A stretch of 64,000 bases of DNA from Trichoderma breve (lineage: Eukaryota; Ascomycota; Sordariomycetes; Hypocreales; Hypocreaceae), in assembly GCF_028502605.1 (NCBI RefSeq), contig NC_079234.1, positions 4,898,001 to 4,962,000 on the forward strand, given 5' to 3'. Below the pieces are notes generated by a model. That model was given only the letters and a program-made list of their open reading frames with translations. It searched no databases and had not been told where the DNA came from. Made by a program: the position numbers and the translations under genes. Positions 61,095-64,000 of the stretch are shown here, in pieces. Every line of letters starts with the position of its first letter. Position 1 is the first letter of the stretch.

Positions 61095-62332
61095 CTAAAA
61101 GTTTTCCACGACACGAGCGTTCATGGCCTGTTGGAAATCCTGACCTCCAAAATCGCGTGTGTTGGCGGCAGTGCTGCCTTCACCGGACTGGGCAAAGTCG
61201 CCCAGAGCAGCATTCATTGCGGCTCCGCTGAGAGGCTGACTGCTTCCTGGAAGGAAAATGACCTTGCTGTTGGCGGACTTGGCCATGGCTTGCATGGCCT
61301 CGAGGTAGCGGATCTGCATAGCAGGAGCGGAGCTCAAGATATCGGCGGCTTGGCGCATCAATTTGGCTGATTCGACCTAGAAAGGAGCAGTAGAGTTAGC
61401 CGACCCATTCTTCCTCTTGTGCGGCTAAAAGAAAGAAAAAGTTCTTCTTTGGAGCAGGCGACGTTGCTGCCAGCTGAGTAGCAATCTTACCTCGGCCTTT
61501 GCGGCGATGATCTTGCTCTCACCAATCCGCTTGCTCTGGGCAGCCATCGAGAGCGAATCTTGCAGATCTTGGCTGAAGAGGATATCCTTGATGAGCATGC
61601 TCTCGACTTGGACACCCCAGCCAGCGGCAACATCCTCAATGATTTCCCCGATAGACTGAGCAATCTCCTCACGACGCTCAATCACGTCCTGGAGCACACG
61701 AGCTCCCACAACGTGACGGAGAGTAGTTTGAGTACGCTCAACCAGAGCCTGGCGGACGTTGGAAATACCAAAAGCGGCCTTGTGAGGAGACACAATGTGA
61801 TAGTAGATGACAGAGGTCAGGCGCAGAGTGACATTGTCCTTGGTCATGCAGGTTTGCTCAGGCACCTCTGCGATCTGAATCTTGACATCGACCTGAATGA
61901 GTCTCTCGCTGAGCGGGTTGACCTTGATCAGGCCGGGGTCGACAGCCTTGTAGAAACGACCGAACTTGGTGACGAGACCAACATGGCCTTGGTTGACGTG
62001 CTTATAAGGGTTGGGGCAGATGACGCAGCAGGGAATTGCACCACATGTTCCAATACACGCGCCAAGATTGTTAACTGTTCGAAACTAGAGTCAGAAAAAG
62101 GAGCAAATCAAATTTGGTGATAATAGAACCACAGTGACGTACTCATGCTGCCATACCAGCCCTTGGGATTGGCCTCGCCTCCAATTTCAGCGGCATAGCT
62201 GACCTGGAGGTCTTCTCCCCTAGGCGGCTGGACCGTCATCTTGTTCTGGGGTTGGAAGCCGGGGACCGAGGAGCCATCTTGATCAGTGGCCTTGGAGGTG
62301 CTGCTGTGGCCAGCGCCGTTGACAGCAGACAT
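61095..62332 (-). CDS. Stomatin-like SPFH/band 7 membrane protein
   Basis: Three exons (62332-62143, 62074-61491, 61376-61095) encode 351 residues. Stomatin-family proteins form oligomers on the inner face of membranes and organise lipid domains and channels. The first 60 residues are hydrophilic and look disordered. A short hydrophobic stretch rich in Cys (Cys70, 74, 79, 80 and 83, GACIGTCGAIPCC) is the expected membrane hairpin; the cysteines could be lipid-modified. It is followed by the SPFH domain: NQGHVGLVTKFGRFYKAVDPGL, TKDNVTLRLTSVIYYHI, RTQTTLRHVVGARVLQDV and VESMLIKDILFSQDLQDSLSMAAQSKR. The C-terminus has the usual helical and SNSKVIFLPG end. The upstream frame has only non-ATG codons before 62332, so the start is firm. 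I do not give a symbol because several fungal paralogues exist. Confidence 0.92.
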
Positions 62333-64000
62333 GTTTGCGGTGTTGGAGCTTTGCAGTGGCGATTGCAAGGGGAAAAGGCGACAATCAGGTTACTCTGGGG
62401 GAGAAACAGCAGCTACGATAACACAGCTTGTTGCTTGTTGCTGAGCCTATACAAAAAGATATGAAAGTAAACAAATCTTGTGGAAGCGCAGTCCAGTAGA
62501 GAGGAGAGAGCACTAGGGAAGAGGAGGAGCTTTGGGGTGGCTGTTGAGTACATCTTATATAATGAGACAGCTCGGTGGTGTGGTTGCATTCCTAGTTCGT
62601 CGAGCAGTAGCCCACCAGGTCGTAGCTGCAAGAGTAGCGCGACGACGTAACCGCGAGCACGACGGGTGTGTGTGGAAGGCACGAGGTACGTACTGTCTGA
62701 GGCACTGCCTGCCGATGGAAATAGACGGCAAGAAGAGCACAGACAATGGCTTTCCCCTTGGGTACTAACCGTGGTACTCGTACTTGGTGCTCCCAATGGG
62801 TAAGGTACTCGGAACAACTTCCGGTGGGAAATGGCTGGAGCTCTGCATACAGTATCTTGGTAGCTTGAATGGGTCACTGCCCAACCTTGGTGCCGGTACT
62901 TGGACTAAAAGAGCTGCTGCACAGCCTCGTCATCATATCACCTGCTCACCGATTTAGCAGAAGCCTTGCTGTCCTCCTGGCCGTACTCTGTACTCAGTAC
63001 ATGCTTGCATCTACCTAGCACGGCCTAGCAGCAGCATCGCCCGTCGATGAACCTAGTACATTCTGTATTTGCACATGGGCGAGTGGAAGAGGCAACAGCC
63101 GATTGAACCCTTGCCAAATCGTCCGTTGATGCAAGTGGGTGGAGAATCCACACTCGGCACCGCATCGCCGTGCGGGGAGGCGAAAAGCGGGCTGCGTTTC
63201 TGTACGTGTAAGTTACTTTCGACACCCTCTTTTTTATTTTCAATCTTTTTTAATTCTCTCTGCTATTTGGCTTTTTCTGCTTTATGCGGCCTGCTTCCTG
63301 TTTCTGTCATTGTCGCAAGTACCTTTCCGGGGTAGCTTGCAGAGGCTAGAACCGCGGGCTCCAATGGTGTGACGTGGTTGATCGTTCCGGTCGGTTTCAA
63401 CGGCACGGAGAAAGCACAAACCTCCAAGGAGTGCGACACGCTCCGTTTCGAAACCATCACCAGCCGAAAGAGCTGTTTCTCTCGGCTAAAGACTTGGAAT
63501 CCAAAACCTCGGTTTGTTAAGCACAAGACAGATTGCTATACATGGGTCATGGAGTAAGCAACCATGGCACTGTGCAACAACATGAACCATGTCTTGACGC
63601 TTTGGTCAGCTTATGACGGCTTCAACATATGTACTAAGGTAGGTACCAACATCTGTCAGTAGCAGATGTACCTTGCTTGCTAGCAGATAAACCGCTTGAT
63701 CGCCAATTCCTGCCATCCATGTTTCCGTCTCCCACGAAAAACCAATCGAAGCCATGCTGCTTTCGACACAACCCATTTGTCGTATCGTGCCCAATTCGCT
63801 TCGTTGGTCGCATGCGCGCTATCAAGCCGATTTACCCTAGACCAGGGCCTAGACGGAAGTGGTCCGTCATAGAAGCCTCACTTTTTGGAATCCCTTTTTC
63901 CATTGACCGACATGACGATTGAGGCTTCTATTCGACGGACGGGCAGTAACGGAACTGCTGGTCATTGGCTAGCGGTGCCGTTGTACAGAGTACTTCTGAT
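62333..64000. other. Gene-poor stretch at the right edge
   Basis: The left part is the promoter of the stomatin gene. No gene is supported in the remainder; open frames are short and of arbitrary composition. A gene outside the window may use this as its promoter. Confidence 0.5.

Overview
The window is nuclear DNA of a filamentous ascomycete. Genes have one to eight short introns (about 50-230 bases) with GT(A/G)AGT-type donors and CTAAC-type branch points. Starts sit in a CAAAATG/CCACCATG-like context, and the protein set is typically fungal (Zn2Cys6 regulator, Lte1-type Ras-GEF, Spb4, Dgk1, Vma6). The look of the proteins suggests Sordariomycetes, probably Hypocreales; this is an inference and I cannot name a genus. 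I reconstructed exon structures by hand, and every spliced model below closes in frame.

Layout. 1-3.3 kb: no gene seen. 3.3-9.0 kb: prp43 (-) and a PRMT5/Skb1 arginine methyltransferase (+), divergent. 9.5-11.1 kb: alanine-glyoxylate aminotransferase (+). 12.3-16.2 kb: exportin-1/CRM1 in nine exons (+). 17.3-18.8 kb: Zn2Cys6 transcription factor (-). 19-22.3 kb: an AT-richer, repeat-bearing stretch carrying a degenerate HNH-nuclease-like gene (+). 22.4-24.4 kb: spb4 (-). 25.7-26.8 kb: dgk1 (+). 26.8-32.5 kb: 5.7 kb with no recognisable gene, then kxd1 (+). 34.5-37.5 kb: an unknown conserved-looking protein (-), a lipocalin-like protein (+) and a Cir_N/LENG1-like protein (-). 38.7-41.3 kb: sec18/NSF (+), with minisatellites on both sides. 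41.3-46.9 kb: second long gene-poor stretch. 46.9-52.4 kb: LTE1-type Ras-GEF of 1812 residues. 53.7-62.3 kb: compact housekeeping block of rps0 (-), mitochondrial uS15 (+), vma6 (-), nop58 (+) and a stomatin/SPFH protein (-). 62.3-64 kb: no gene seen.

Many genes serve ribosome production or export: Prp43, Spb4, Nop58, Rps0, mitochondrial uS15, and CRM1 as pre-ribosome exporter. Another group acts at membranes: Sec18, Kxd1, Vma6, Dgk1 and stomatin. I see no secondary-metabolite cluster, intact transposon, rRNA, CRISPR or tRNA gene. I found no confirmed new system. The best leads are the HNH-like protein that has lost its expected catalytic histidines, the two long gene-free stretches upstream of kxd1 and LTE1, a probable GC-AG intron in the PRMT5 gene, and two in-frame starts in the aminotransferase gene that would give two cellular locations.
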